Of a stretch of 64,000 bases of DNA, positions 18,937-29,200 are shown one piece after another. Position numbers and translations under genes: made by a program. The stretch comes from Calothrix sp. NIES-3974. GTDB taxonomy: Bacteria; Cyanobacteriota; Cyanobacteriia; Cyanobacteriales; Nostocaceae. The stretch covers positions 186,001-250,000 of the forward strand of contig NZ_AP018254.1 of assembly GCF_002368395.1 (NCBI RefSeq), given 5' to 3'. How positions within the stretch are numbered: position 1 is the first letter of the stretch; the number at the start of each line of letters is the position of its first letter. Under the pieces are notes generated by a model. It was not told where the DNA came from, ran no database searches, and saw nothing but the letters and a program-made list of their open reading frames with translations.

Positions 18937-21648
18937 ATGTCAAAACATATCTACAATTCAGTTTTTAAAAACCTACTATTAAAGCTATTACACTCCACCC
19001 TCAATGCTTCCACCCTGGTTTGTTTACTTTCCCTACCAGCTGTTGCGGAGGGCTCTAAAGAATTGGTGTCGCGGGGTGGTTCCCGACCCTATTTGGAATG
19101 GTCGAATGGTACAACTGCAAATATTCCCAGAAAAACCCAACTCAAAGTCTATGTCAAGTCGGGTGAAGTTATTAATTTGGGTTCCAGTGTACATACTAGT
19201 TTTGATGGCAAAGATATTGTTTTACGCAGTCCGTCGGGAATTGAAAGTGTTTGTGATGTCAAAAACACTGGTACCAATGAAGGTTTTATCAACACGCTAG
19301 CAAAGGAAACTGCTGGACCCTTACCCAATCCAGGTGGATATACACCCTGTCAATTCACCGCAACGGAAACGGGTATTTATGAAGTGGAATTTCATGCACC
19401 TAGTACTTCTGGAGACCCCCCACCAATAAATGTAAATGCATCCTTTCCCACCGATAACACTCAACGAATGGCTGTTTCTGCTTGGGATATCACGGTTCGA
19501 GATGGTCAAGGAAATTCCAAAACTGGTCGGGTGTTCACAAATTACGTCGCGATGAATTTAGGGAGTAATAATCGTTCTTTAAATTCCAAGTTTTATATCC
19601 AAACAAAAGACGGATTCCGTTACCGGACGGAAATGAATGGATTAGACCCCTATGCATTTATTTTCTTTGGTAATAGTCGGGGGTTTATCGATAGGACTGA
19701 TAATTCGACTTTGTACCGTTCTGCACGCGCAAATAATAATCAGCTTAGTCCTTTTGAGGGGAATGTGGAAGTACAACGTCCGGATGTTCCTGATACGATC
19801 ACCGACATTACCCATTTGGTGTTTTTCAATCCCCCAGATCCGGAAACTTTAATCCATTTAGGAATTCCAACTACACCTGCAATTCCTGCAACACCAACCA
19901 ACTTCCAATTTACAGGGGGAAATGGGGGAAGTGGAAATCAAACCTTTGTGGGAGTGGGGGGAAAATTTAGTTTTGATAGTACTAGTAGTGGTAGTTATTC
20001 CATCATCATTGACACCAATAACGATGGTGTGTTTAACCCCAGTCAGGATCGGGTGTTGCAAAACGTTGCCCTGGTAGGTAAAAATGTGGTTGTCTGGGAT
20101 GGAAAAGACCGTAATGGGGTGAATTTACAACCCCTACCAGGGAATGCTGCTTACAAAGCTCAAGTAACCCTGAGAACAGGAGAATACCATTTTCCTATGC
20201 TGGATGCGGAAAATAATCCCAATGGGTTGATCATTGAAATGGAGAATCCCCCCGCAGCTTTTCCCCCAGGTTTAAATACGTATACCGTTTATTACAACGC
20301 TGACAATTATCAGACTAAAAACGGGACTGCGATCGATTTGGGTACTCCCGGAACACCTCCCAATCCTCGCAATGCAGCGATGGGGATAAATAGTTCTGGA
20401 GGTGTACACGGGTTTAGCGGTAATTATGGTGATTTCAAGGGAATTGATACTTGGGCTTTTTTCCCTAGTCAAGCTGTAATTACTCCTTTAGTAATCACAA
20501 CTTCTAATCGCGCAAATGTGCAGGGGAAAAAATCTGTCCGGTTCTTGAGTGATAATGATAATAGTAATACGGTGACGGTGGGTGATGATGTGGAATATAC
20601 AATTACCTATACTAACCTACCTCCCGGTAACAGTGATGCTATTAACTTTGTGATTAATGATTCCCTCCCTTCCCAATTAACCTTTGTGTCTGGGGAAATA
20701 ACTGCCGTTACTGCTGGCAATAATATTACCTACAATACCAATTACAATGGTACAGGTGCGATTACCAATTCGGGAACATTGCGGGTGGGTGATACAATTA
20801 CCATCAAAATTAGAGCAAAAATCAATAACACCAATAACAGCAATCCCATTAGTAACCAAGCGATCGCAACCTTCAATACCCCCGATAACCCTGCAACGGT
20901 TGGTATGGTGCTAACGGATGCAGATTCTGGAAATGGGACAGCTAATCCTCCTGGTGTTGGCAGGGACTTTATACAAACCGGGGATAATGGTGTAAGTATT
21001 GGTAATGATCCTGGAAATACGGGGGATGATGACCCGACCCTGTTTACTGTGGAAAATAGTCCTGTTGTCAACGGTAAGCCAAAAGTAATTTTGGTGAAAA
21101 GAATTACCGCAGTCAACCAACAACAGTATCAGCAACTAGTCAAAGATGGGAATAATCCCGACGAAGACAATTCCGGATGGCCTGCTAACCTGTTAACAGG
21201 GGTAATTAATGGTGGGTTAGTGCGTCCAGGAGACGAATTGGAATACACAATTTATTTCCTCTCAGCAGGTGATGACACAGCTCAAAATGTGTATTTGTGC
21301 GATCGCGTTCCCAATCATGTAAATTTTATTCCAACTGCGTTTAATAATTATCCTGACAAAGCACCAGGTGTAGGTGGGGATAGGGGTATACTTTGGCAAT
21401 ACAACGGTCAAATGCAAGCTTTGACTAATTATGATCTCAACGGGAAAATGCGTTATTTACCACCGGGAGTGGAACCACAAACCGTTTACTTTAACCCCAG
21501 TAATCCCAGCAAAAAGTTAGTGGATTGTGGTGGAGAAAATACTAACGGTGCAATTATCGTCAATTTAGGAGATTTACCGAATGCAACAGCACCGGGTACA
21601 CCGACAGGTTCCTACGGATTTGTGAGATTTCGGGGAAGAGTCAAATAG
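18937..21648 (+). CDS. Large secreted DUF11 protein (cluster gene F)
   Basis: 903 aa from ATG at 18937, preceded by GAGG; a frame from 18862 adds 25 residues that look non-signal. The signal peptide ends near LPAVAEG. The N-terminal half (about 40-500) is beta-rich with Ca-type loops (DTNNDGVFNPSQD). DUF11 domains lie at about 520-640 (VGDDVEYTITYTNLP) and about 760-903 (RPGDELEYTIYFLSAGDD). The last 143 residues match gene E almost exactly. Two Cys pairs (about 104/133 and 793/839) could form disulfides outside the cell. It is the last gene of the surface cluster and is followed by the same terminator as gene E. Confidence 0.87.
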   Translation: MSKHIYNSVFKNLLLKLLHSTLNASTLVCLLSLPAVAEGSKELVSRGGSRPYLEWSNGTTANIPRKTQLKVYVKSGEVINLGSSVHTSFDGKDIVLRSPSGIESVCDVKNTGTNEGFINTLAKETAGPLPNPGGYTPCQFTATETGIYEVEFHAPSTSGDPPPINVNASFPTDNTQRMAVSAWDITVRDGQGNSKTGRVFTNYVAMNLGSNNRSLNSKFYIQTKDGFRYRTEMNGLDPYAFIFFGNSRGFIDRTDNSTLYRSARANNNQLSPFEGNVEVQRPDVPDTITDITHLVFFNPPDPETLIHLGIPTTPAIPATPTNFQFTGGNGGSGNQTFVGVGGKFSFDSTSSGSYSIIIDTNNDGVFNPSQDRVLQNVALVGKNVVVWDGKDRNGVNLQPLPGNAAYKAQVTLRTGEYHFPMLDAENNPNGLIIEMENPPAAFPPGLNTYTVYYNADNYQTKNGTAIDLGTPGTPPNPRNAAMGINSSGGVHGFSGNYGDFKGIDTWAFFPSQAVITPLVITTSNRANVQGKKSVRFLSDNDNSNTVTVGDDVEYTITYTNLPPGNSDAINFVINDSLPSQLTFVSGEITAVTAGNNITYNTNYNGTGAITNSGTLRVGDTITIKIRAKINNTNNSNPISNQAIATFNTPDNPATVGMVLTDADSGNGTANPPGVGRDFIQTGDNGVSIGNDPGNTGDDDPTLFTVENSPVVNGKPKVILVKRITAVNQQQYQQLVKDGNNPDEDNSGWPANLLTGVINGGLVRPGDELEYTIYFLSAGDDTAQNVYLCDRVPNHVNFIPTAFNNYPDKAPGVGGDRGILWQYNGQMQALTNYDLNGKMRYLPPGVEPQTVYFNPSNPSKKLVDCGGENTNGAIIVNLGDLPNATAPGTPTGSYGFVRFRGRVK

Positions 21649-21717
21649 ATTTTGGATTTTGGATTTTGGATTATGTAAATTTTATTTGTAGAGACGTAGC
21701 AGTGCTACGTCTTTTTT
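21220..21717 (+). repeat. Segmental repeat copy 2 (shared 3' end of genes E and F)
   Basis: The second copy of the 498-bp block, offset by exactly 3325 bp from copy 1. The sequences diverge sharply on the 5' side. Confidence 0.9.
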
Positions 21718-21718
21718 T
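21688..21718 (+). terminator. Intrinsic terminator of gene F
   Basis: Hairpin AGACGTAGCA/TGCTACGTCT followed by seven T residues. It is the same palindrome as after gene E, with the loop base pair changed (GCACTGC to GCAGTGC). Confidence 0.8.
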
Positions 21719-21852
21719 GTTCCAAAGGATTTTGGATTATACAAATTTTGTTTTGTGGAGTAGGTCATTCATGCTAACCTTTATAAACTTACAAATATAA
21801 AATGTGGCTCCTAATCACGACATTTTTATCCTCCTCTCGAATCAAACACATT

Positions 21853-22263
21853 TTAATCTTTTTCAATAATTGGGCAAATCACTGATGTCGAGGTAGAGTT
21901 TTCAACTTTCCAAGCTGAGAGAAGTTGTTCTAATTCCTGTTTAAACTGGATAAGTTCTTGAATTTTATATTCAATATCTTGCAGCTTTTCTTGTAAACTA
22001 ATTTTAATGCGATCGCATGGTAATTTTCCTTGGTCATAAATTTCGAGAAAGTCTTTAATTTCTGATAAACTCAATCCCAAACTTTGGGCACGTTTAATAA
22101 AGTGTAAACGGGAAAAAACATCTTCATCAAACAGGCGAAATCCCCCTTCTGTTCGACTAGATGCTTTTAGCAAACCTAGTTCCTCGTAGTAGCGAATTGT
22201 TTTAATTGGAACTCCACTTACTTTGGCGACAGTACCGATTTGTTGACCATTCTTTACTAACAT
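21853..22263 (-). CDS. MerR-family regulator, metal-sensor subgroup
   Basis: 136 aa from ATG at 22263; a GTG at 22278 would add five residues and overlap the upstream gene. The N-terminal winged HTH is typical: IGTVAKVSGVPIKTIRYYEE, then GLL, GGFRLF and LHFIKRAQSLGLSL. A coiled coil follows, and the end reads VICPIIEKD. Of the metal-binding cysteines of ZntR/MerR, the first (Cys83, in LPCDRIK) and the last (Cys130) are present, while the central pair is replaced by SAW. The regulated metal is unclear. It sits 2 nt downstream of a methyltransferase gene and near the copper ATPase, so control of one or both is likely. Confidence 0.88.
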   Translation of the reverse strand: MLVKNGQQIGTVAKVSGVPIKTIRYYEELGLLKASSRTEGGFRLFDEDVFSRLHFIKRAQSLGLSLSEIKDFLEIYDQGKLPCDRIKISLQEKLQDIEYKIQELIQFKQELEQLLSAWKVENSTSTSVICPIIEKD

Positions 22264-22265
22264 AA

Positions 22266-22904
22266 TTAATTTTGCCACTCCTGTTGTGGTGAACTTTTTG
22301 TAGCAACACCTTGATAAAAATGGGCAATAATATCAGACATGTTGACCGGAGTAAATTGTTGAATGTTTACATCTGGAAATTGTGCTGCTACTAATGCATA
22401 AATATCCCGATTTAGATGACAGCCATCGCCAATAATTTTTTGCAGTGGTGTCAATCGATTTTGCCAAATTTGGACTTGCGGTTTGTCGCTTAATCCATGC
22501 TCTAAAAAGAAAAATCTGCCTCCGGGTTTTAGGACACGATGAATTTCCTTCAAAGCCTGCCGTACATTAGTAATACTACATAATGTAAAAGTGCTGACCA
22601 CACTATCAAAAGTATGATTTGCAATTGGTAATTGTTCGCTAGAAAGTGTTAATTGCTCAACTTTTATCTGGGAATTTTGAATACGTCGTTTGGCAAAAGC
22701 ATTCATTCCAGCATTTTTATCAACAGTGGTAATTTTCTGAATATGATTTGGGTAGAAACCAAGATTTAATCCTGTACCGAAACCAATTTCTAAAACTTCT
22801 CCTTGCACATCTTGGAGGAGTTCATAGCGCAGTTTGGCAATCGTTGCATCAGATAAACTCCAATCTAAAAGGGGTGGTAAAATTACTTGTGAATAAAATC
22901 CCAT
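22266..22904 (-). CDS. Class I SAM-dependent methyltransferase
   Basis: 212 aa. Motif I is VLEIGFGTGLNLGFY, motif II KITTVDKN, motif IV FDSVVSTFTLCSI and post-motif VLKPGGRFFFLEHG, the pattern of UbiE/METTL7-type enzymes that act on small molecules. The substrate is unknown. It forms a two-gene unit with the MerR regulator, so metal or metalloid methylation or a stress role is possible, but the cysteines of ArsM are not evident. Confidence 0.85.
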   Translation of the reverse strand: MGFYSQVILPPLLDWSLSDATIAKLRYELLQDVQGEVLEIGFGTGLNLGFYPNHIQKITTVDKNAGMNAFAKRRIQNSQIKVEQLTLSSEQLPIANHTFDSVVSTFTLCSITNVRQALKEIHRVLKPGGRFFFLEHGLSDKPQVQIWQNRLTPLQKIIGDGCHLNRDIYALVAAQFPDVNIQQFTPVNMSDIIAHFYQGVATKSSPQQEWQN

Positions 22905-23133
22905 AGGAGCCTGTTTATCAATAAAATATGAAGTAATAAATATTATATAGCGTTATATAGCGTTGCCTTCTGCGTGCCTTTAAAACTTCCTACACAAGGT
23001 CAAATAGCACTGGATTCAAAGAATATTTATTGACATGCTATAAATATCTTCCAAGAATCACTTTGTAGAAGAATATCCTTGTAGAAGACTATCCTGCATT
23101 TCTCACTTTCCCATGACTCCCGACACCCATTTC

Positions 23134-25416
23134 CTAAATAAGCAATTTTGGCTGAAAATTCCGTAAACGTAAGGCATTCGTCACCACACAAACCGAACTA
23201 AAAGCCATTGCTGCACCTGCAATAATTGGGTTCAGTAACCAACCGAAAATTGGGTACAAAACACCTGCGGCGATGGGAATTCCCGCGACATTATAAATAA
23301 AGGCAAAAAAGAGATTTTGCCGAATATTACGAATTGTGGCATGACTCAGTTGAATAGCCGTCACCACACCATGCAAATCGCCGGAAATTAGGGTAATATC
23401 ACTAGATGCGATCGCAATATCCGTTCCTGTACCAATGGCAATCCCGACATCGGCTTGGGTCAGGGCTGGTGCATCGTTAATTCCATCTCCCACCATTGCC
23501 ACTATTTTACCTTTTTTACCTTCCCGTTGTAATTCTTGAATGGTGGCGGCTTTTTGGTCGGGACGGACTTGGGATATGACTCGGTTTATACCAACTTGAC
23601 GGGCGATACTGGTGGCGGTACGGTGGTTATCTCCTGTCAGCATGATTACTTCTAAACCGAGTTTTTGCAGGGCTTGGATGGCTGATTTCGATGTTGGTTT
23701 GACAGCATCAGCTATCCCCATTAACCCTTCTACTTGACCGTCTACAGCAAGGAAAATGGCGGTTTTCCCCTCTGATTCTAAACGGTCTTTTTCCCCTGCT
23801 AACAATTGCGTATTTATCCCTAATTCCGCCAGCCAGCGTTGTGTGCCAATTTGTACCAAATGGGCATCAACCATCCCCTGAACACCACTACCGGGGATTG
23901 CTCGGAAATCGACTACCTGGGAAAGTGTTACATGTAACCTTTCCAGATTAGTTTTAGCGTATGCAACGATAGCAGTAGCTAGGGGGTGTTCCGAATTTTG
24001 CTCGACGGATGCGGCTAATTGTAATAACTTGATTTCATTCCCGTTTGCCGTTCCCTTCACCGTCACAAAATCGGTGACAGTTGGTTTTCCTGCGGTGATG
24101 GTTCCGGTTTTATCCAGGACTATAGTTTGGATTTTATGGGCTAATTCCAAACTTTGGGCATCCTTAATCAAAATTCCGTTTTCTGCACCCTTACCAGTCC
24201 CGACAATCACCGATGTGGGGGTCGCTAAACCTAAAGCACAGGGACAAGCGATAATCAACACCCCAACCGTGGTAACTATGGCCAAGGTGACATTACCCGC
24301 GACACTCAACCAAATGATAAACGTGAGGACTGCGATCGCTATCACCACTGGGACGAAAAATCCTGTCACCTGGTCTGTTAATCTTTGAATAGGGGCTTTG
24401 CTTCCCTGAGCTTGCTGGACAAGTTGAACAATTTGGGCTAACACTGTATCCTTTCCCACCCGTGTTGTCCGTAATTTAAAACTACCTGTTTGATTAATAG
24501 TTGCTCCAATCACCTCATCCCCTGATTGTTTTTCCACGGGTATACTTTCCCCTGTCACCATTGACTCATCAACGGTTGATGTCCCTGCGATTACTTCCCC
24601 ATCTACAGGTATTTTTTCCCCAGGACGAACGAGGATAATATCACCTATTTGCACCTCAGAAATGGGGATATCAATTTCCTGTCCATCCCGAATTAAACGT
24701 GCTGTTTTTGGTTGCAAACCGATTAATTGACGAATTGCTTTTCCAGTTTGTTTTTTTGCCCGACTTTCTAACAACCTTCCCAGTAAAATTAAGGTAATAA
24801 TCACCGCAGCAGCTTCATAATACACATCTGGAGACAGACCACGGGAGATAAAAAAGTTGGGGAAAAAGGTGGGAAATAGGGAATAAAAAAAAGCCACACT
24901 TGTTCCCAATACAACTAAGGTATCCATCGTTGCAGTATGTCGTTTCCAAGCTTTTCCAGCATTCCCATAGAAAGATAAGCCACACCAAAATTGAATGGGA
25001 ATTGTCAGGACTAATTGCAACCAAGGGTCATGCAACCACATGGGAATCACAGGAATATGTAAACCTGTCATCATGGGAATTGACCCAATAACGATAATCC
25101 CACTCAGGATACTCGATATCACCACCTTACGAGTCAAGTGATAGGTTTCCCTGGATTGTCTATAGGTTTCGGCTGCATCTTCCTCCATTAAAGTATTTTC
25201 TGGTTGGAGCAAAAAAGCAGAATAACCAGCCGCATCTACAGCCTTTTCAATCGTCACAATATCAGTCTTTTCTGGGTCATAGGTAATCGTGGCAGTTTCT
25301 GCACCAAAATTCACTATACATTCCCTAACTCCAGGCACGGAACTAATAGCTGCTTCTATATTTTGAACACAGGATGCGCAACTCATTCCCCGTAATTTTA
25401 ATGTACTATTCACCAT
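23134..25416 (-). CDS. copA: Copper-type P1B ATPase (CopA/PacS/CtaA family)
   Basis: 760 aa, the full length of the family. The N-terminal HMA domain has GMSCASC (metal site). Eight membrane segments are expected, with the CPC motif in [12 protein letters not shown], the phosphorylation site [11 protein letters not shown], the SEHPLA motif of the nucleotide domain and [10 protein letters not shown]. The last helices carry YN and MAFSSVCVV, which with CPC mark Cu(I) transporters. It moves Cu(I) out of the cytoplasm, either for detoxification or into thylakoids as PacS/CtaA do; the sequence does not separate these roles. The HMA chaperone gene lies upstream on the same strand, with an operator-like dyad between. 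Confidence 0.93.
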   Translation of the reverse strand: MVNSTLKLRGMSCASCVQNIEAAISSVPGVRECIVNFGAETATITYDPEKTDIVTIEKAVDAAGYSAFLLQPENTLMEEDAAETYRQSRETYHLTRKVVISSILSGIIVIGSIPMMTGLHIPVIPMWLHDPWLQLVLTIPIQFWCGLSFYGNAGKAWKRHTATMDTLVVLGTSVAFFYSLFPTFFPNFFISRGLSPDVYYEAAAVIITLILLGRLLESRAKKQTGKAIRQLIGLQPKTARLIRDGQEIDIPISEVQIGDIILVRPGEKIPVDGEVIAGTSTVDESMVTGESIPVEKQSGDEVIGATINQTGSFKLRTTRVGKDTVLAQIVQLVQQAQGSKAPIQRLTDQVTGFFVPVVIAIAVLTFIIWLSVAGNVTLAIVTTVGVLIIACPCALGLATPTSVIVGTGKGAENGILIKDAQSLELAHKIQTIVLDKTGTITAGKPTVTDFVTVKGTANGNEIKLLQLAASVEQNSEHPLATAIVAYAKTNLERLHVTLSQVVDFRAIPGSGVQGMVDAHLVQIGTQRWLAELGINTQLLAGEKDRLESEGKTAIFLAVDGQVEGLMGIADAVKPTSKSAIQALQKLGLEVIMLTGDNHRTATSIARQVGINRVISQVRPDQKAATIQELQREGKKGKIVAMVGDGINDAPALTQADVGIAIGTGTDIAIASSDITLISGDLHGVVTAIQLSHATIRNIRQNLFFAFIYNVAGIPIAAGVLYPIFGWLLNPIIAGAAMAFSSVCVVTNALRLRNFQPKLLI

Positions 25417-25778
25417 GTTATTTAGCCTATTTATTGGTTGACTCCCTGATTTATTTAATCTCTTTCAATTACACATCAATCTGATTAGTTTTTGGACAAT
25501 TATCGGTGGAGTTAAACGCAGTTTAGCTCCACAAAACTGACAGAGAAAATCAATAAATTATCAACAACAATAAATCGAAAAACTAATCAAAATACCCTAA
25601 ATAATCGTCCTCCAAAAAATTGATTGTTGGTTGACGGTGTAGAGGACGAATAATATCGCTGGATATTGATTTATGCATCTCCACCCAACCTACCCAATTC
25701 AAGATTTTCAGCCCCTCCTTGCAAGGGTAGATATTTTGTATTTGGTCTTTTTTGGCTATTGCAGTCGATAGCTACTTT
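25417..25778. other. Region between copper chaperone and copA
   Basis: 362 nt without a gene. It holds a 27-bp dyad (25506-25532), A/T-rich DNA and the probable copA promoter. Confidence 0.55.
25506..25532. promoter_or_regulatory. Operator-like dyad upstream of copA
   Basis: Arms GTGGAGTTAAAC and GTTTAGCTCCAC match at 11 of 12 positions around a 3-nt centre. On the minus strand GATAAT follows closely, which could be a -10 element. No T run follows, so an operator is more likely than a terminator. Confidence 0.5.
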
Positions 25779-25973
25779 CTACGCAACCGAATAACCAGCA
25801 TTCATGATTGCTTCCCGAATCACAGCTTCCGAAACCTGAGTTTCCACACTCACCAACTTAGTATTGGTATCTGTTTGCACCACCGCATCTGAGTCCAACG
25901 TCATAATTGCTTTTTTGATCGCTTCCCCACAGCTAGCACAAGCCATATCGGGGACTTTTATCGTCAATGTCAT
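25779..25973 (-). CDS. Small HMA-domain copper chaperone
   Basis: 64 aa from the ATG at 25973; an upstream extension of 22 residues looks non-conserved. It is one heavy-metal-associated domain: MTLTIKVPDMACASCGEAIK holds the MxCxxC site, and the end NAGYSVA is typical of Atx1/CopZ proteins. It carries Cu(I) in the cytoplasm to P-type ATPases. The next gene on the strand is copA, its expected partner. Confidence 0.88.
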   Translation of the reverse strand: MTLTIKVPDMACASCGEAIKKAIMTLDSDAVVQTDTNTKLVSVETQVSEAVIREAIMNAGYSVA

Positions 25974-26124
25974 TTTCCAGCCTTTGGGTTTGTGAATGAA
26001 TAACCCTATTCTCAACCCTCCAGTTAAGTGGAGAGTCAAGTGGCTAAATATTTTTTGTGATAAAAGTTTAGGTAAAATGTGTTGACCGTTGACTACCGAC
26101 GGAAATCACGACCCACGATTAATT

Positions 26125-26153
26125 GTAGAGACGTAACAATGCTACGTCTCTAC
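26125..26153. repeat. GTAGAGACG palindrome upstream of smc
   Basis: Arms GTAGAGACGTA and TACGTCTCTAC, loop-proximal bases ACAATGC. It lies 85 nt before smc, in the gap between divergently transcribed genes, so here it is not at a gene end. Confidence 0.7.
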
Positions 26154-26237
26154 GTCTGGGAAAATCCAAAATCCCCATTCCCTTCCATATCCTGTATCCT
26201 GTATCCTATATTCTTACCCCTTCTCTTACCAACGCCT

Positions 26238-29200
26238 ATGGTTCATATAAAGCGCGTTGAACTAACCAATTTCAAATCCTTTGGTGGGACAACTTCGGTA
26301 CCGTTGTTACCCGGTTTTACAGTGGTGACTGGTCCTAATGGTTCGGGTAAATCGAATATTTTGGATTCCCTACTATTTTGTCTGGGTTTATCTGGTTCTA
26401 AGGGAATGCGAGCAGACCGATTACCGGATTTAGTTAATACCCAAGCAAGTAAGGGACGTTCGACGGTGGAAGCGAGTGTCACCGTCACCTTTGATTTGTC
26501 TGACCACCAACCCCAGGAGGTGTCGGAGGAGGATTTGGTGATCACGACGATTGCGGATGATTTTTTGGCTGATGAGGTGGAACCAGAGGAACCGGAACCG
26601 GAGTTAAGTGAGGATGACCGGACGCGGAAGGAGAAAATTCGCGCCAAACCTGGGGAAGATTGGTCGGTGACGCGACGGTTGCGGGTAACGCAGCAGGGGA
26701 CGTACACGTCGAATTACTACATCAATGGCATTTCCTGCACTTTGGGGGAGTTGCATGAGGAGTTGGAGCGGTTGCGAATTCATCCAGAGGGTTATAATAT
26801 TGTTTTGCAGGGGGATGTAACGGGTATTATCTCCATGAATGCGCGGGAAAGGCGGGAAATTATCGACGAATTGGCTGGGGTAGCTGCCTTTGATCGCAAG
26901 ATTAATCAGGCAAAATCGACTTTGGAGGAAGTAAAGGAGAAGGAAGATAGTTGTCGGATTATTGAGTCGGAGTTGGTGACCCAGTGTGAAAGGTTGGCTC
27001 AGGATAAGGCGAAGGCGGAGAAGTATCAAAAGTTACGGACGGAGTTTTTAGAGAAGCAGTCCTGGGAAGGGGTGTTGTTGTGGAGAACCTTGCAGAATCA
27101 ACAGGAAAGGTTGCAAAACCAAATTCAGGAGGGGGAAAAGCGTCAGGCGGAGTTGGCGACCCAATTGGGTGAAATTAATGGGTTGATTAGTAGTAAAAAT
27201 ACGGAATTAGAACAGTTAAATATTCAGCTCAAGGCTTTGGGGGATGAGCAGTTATTGGCAACCCAAGCCGAGTTAGCGAATCAGGAAGCGGAGCGAAAGC
27301 AGTTACAACGGCAACAGGAGGAGTTAAGGCAAACCCAGCAGGGGACGGTACACAGGTTAGAATCGACTCAACAGGAGTTGCAGCAACAGCAGCAGAATTT
27401 GCAGCAAATGATTGCAGCCCAGGGGTTGGAGCGGGAATCGATTGCTTTTTGTCAGCAACAACGGGATAGGGTGCAGCAGACCCTGGAAAATGCCCGACAA
27501 GCGGCGGCGGAGGTGGCTTCGGCTTCGGAGGCATGGGTGCAGCAGCAAACGGCTTTAAACCGGCAAATTGAGGCGTTGTTGCAAACTTTGGAACCGTTGC
27601 GGACAGAGCAAGCCCAGTTGCAGGAACGGTATCAGCAGTTGGAGTTGCAAATTCAGGAACAGAGGGATTTGTTGGAGAGGTTGGAGCCGGAATTGGCAGC
27701 TAAAAGGGAGGAATTGGCTGGGTTAGAGAGGGAATTTAGGGGTGCAACTACACCGATTCAGGAATTGGCAGAAACCCTGGCGGCGACGGAGCAGGAGTTG
27801 CAATTGCAACAGGAGACTCAAAAGCGGTTGGTGAATGAGCAACGGGAAAAACAACGGCAGTTAGATAAATTGGAGGCTCAAGTACAGGCACAACAGGAAG
27901 CCCAGGGTACGCAGGCGAGTAAGATAATTTTGCAATCGGGCTTACCGGGTATTTGCGGATTGGTGGTGGATTTGGGACGGGTGGAGCCCCAGTATCAAAT
28001 TGCTTTGGAAATAGCTGCGGGAGCCAGGTTAGCGAATATAGTGGTGGAAGATGATGGGATTGCAGCTGCGGGGATTGAATTGTTGAAGCAGCGTCGCGGG
28101 GGTAGAGCGACATTTTTGCCTTTGAATAAAATTAATCCACCCCGGATTCCGGGAGCGAATGAATTGCGGTATGTGAATGGGTTTGTGGATTTAGCGATTA
28201 ATTTGATTGAAACCGAACCCCGTTACCGGGATGTGTTTGCCTATGTGTTTGGGGGTACGGTGGTATTTGAGGATTTGCAAACAGCGCGATCGCAATTAGG
28301 TAAATATCGGATTGTGACATTGGATGGGGAGTTACTCGAACCCAGTGGAGCCATGACCGGGGGAAGTATGGCCAACCGTTCCCAATTACGGTTTGGAAAC
28401 GTGGAAGTTGGCGAATCGGAGGAAGTTCGAGCCTTAAAGCAAAGACTACAGGAAATAGAACGGGTATTGGCAAGATGTAACGATGCGATCGCAAATTTAT
28501 CTGTGCGGGTTAAAGATATCTCGGCTGAGTTAACGGAGTCTCGACAAGGACGACGGGAATCCCAATTACGTTTAGAACAGTTACAACGGGATGTACAGGG
28601 TTTAACAACACAGGTGGAAGCGACCCGGAATCAGTTAACCCAAAACCATGAAAAATACACCCAAGTTCAATCCCGTTTGGGGGTGATTCAAGGGGAATTA
28701 CTGACTCAGGAGGAACAATTACAACAACTAAGGACAGAACTAGCGGAATTGGAAGCTTCCCAAACCCCTAGTGAATGGCAACAAATTCAAGCCAATATCA
28801 AAAATTACGAGCAGCAATTACAACAACGACAAACTGCTCTCCAGGAGGCAGAAACCCGATTAATAAATTTAGAATCCCAACAGGTACGTTTACAGGAGCG
28901 GATTCAGGAATCCCAACAGCGCATCCAAGAGTATCAGCAACTACAAATTAACCAACACAATCTGCATGAGCAACTGACTCAACAATTAACCCACCTCACC
29001 CAGCAAATTGACCAAACTCGTGTCAAATTAACGGAATTAGAAGCCAGTTTAGGAGCAGAAAAACAAAAACGAGACACCCTCGAAGCCGAAATTCGCGCCG
29101 AATTATTACGCCAACAACAGGTAGAATGGGAAATCCAAAAACTGCAAGAAAGTCAAATTAACCGTCGAGAAGAATTAACTCACATCCAAACCCAACTACA

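Noticed and set aside
26243-26707. 154-codon antisense frame inside smc
   Set aside because: It overlaps the conserved Walker A head region of smc; a shadow frame.
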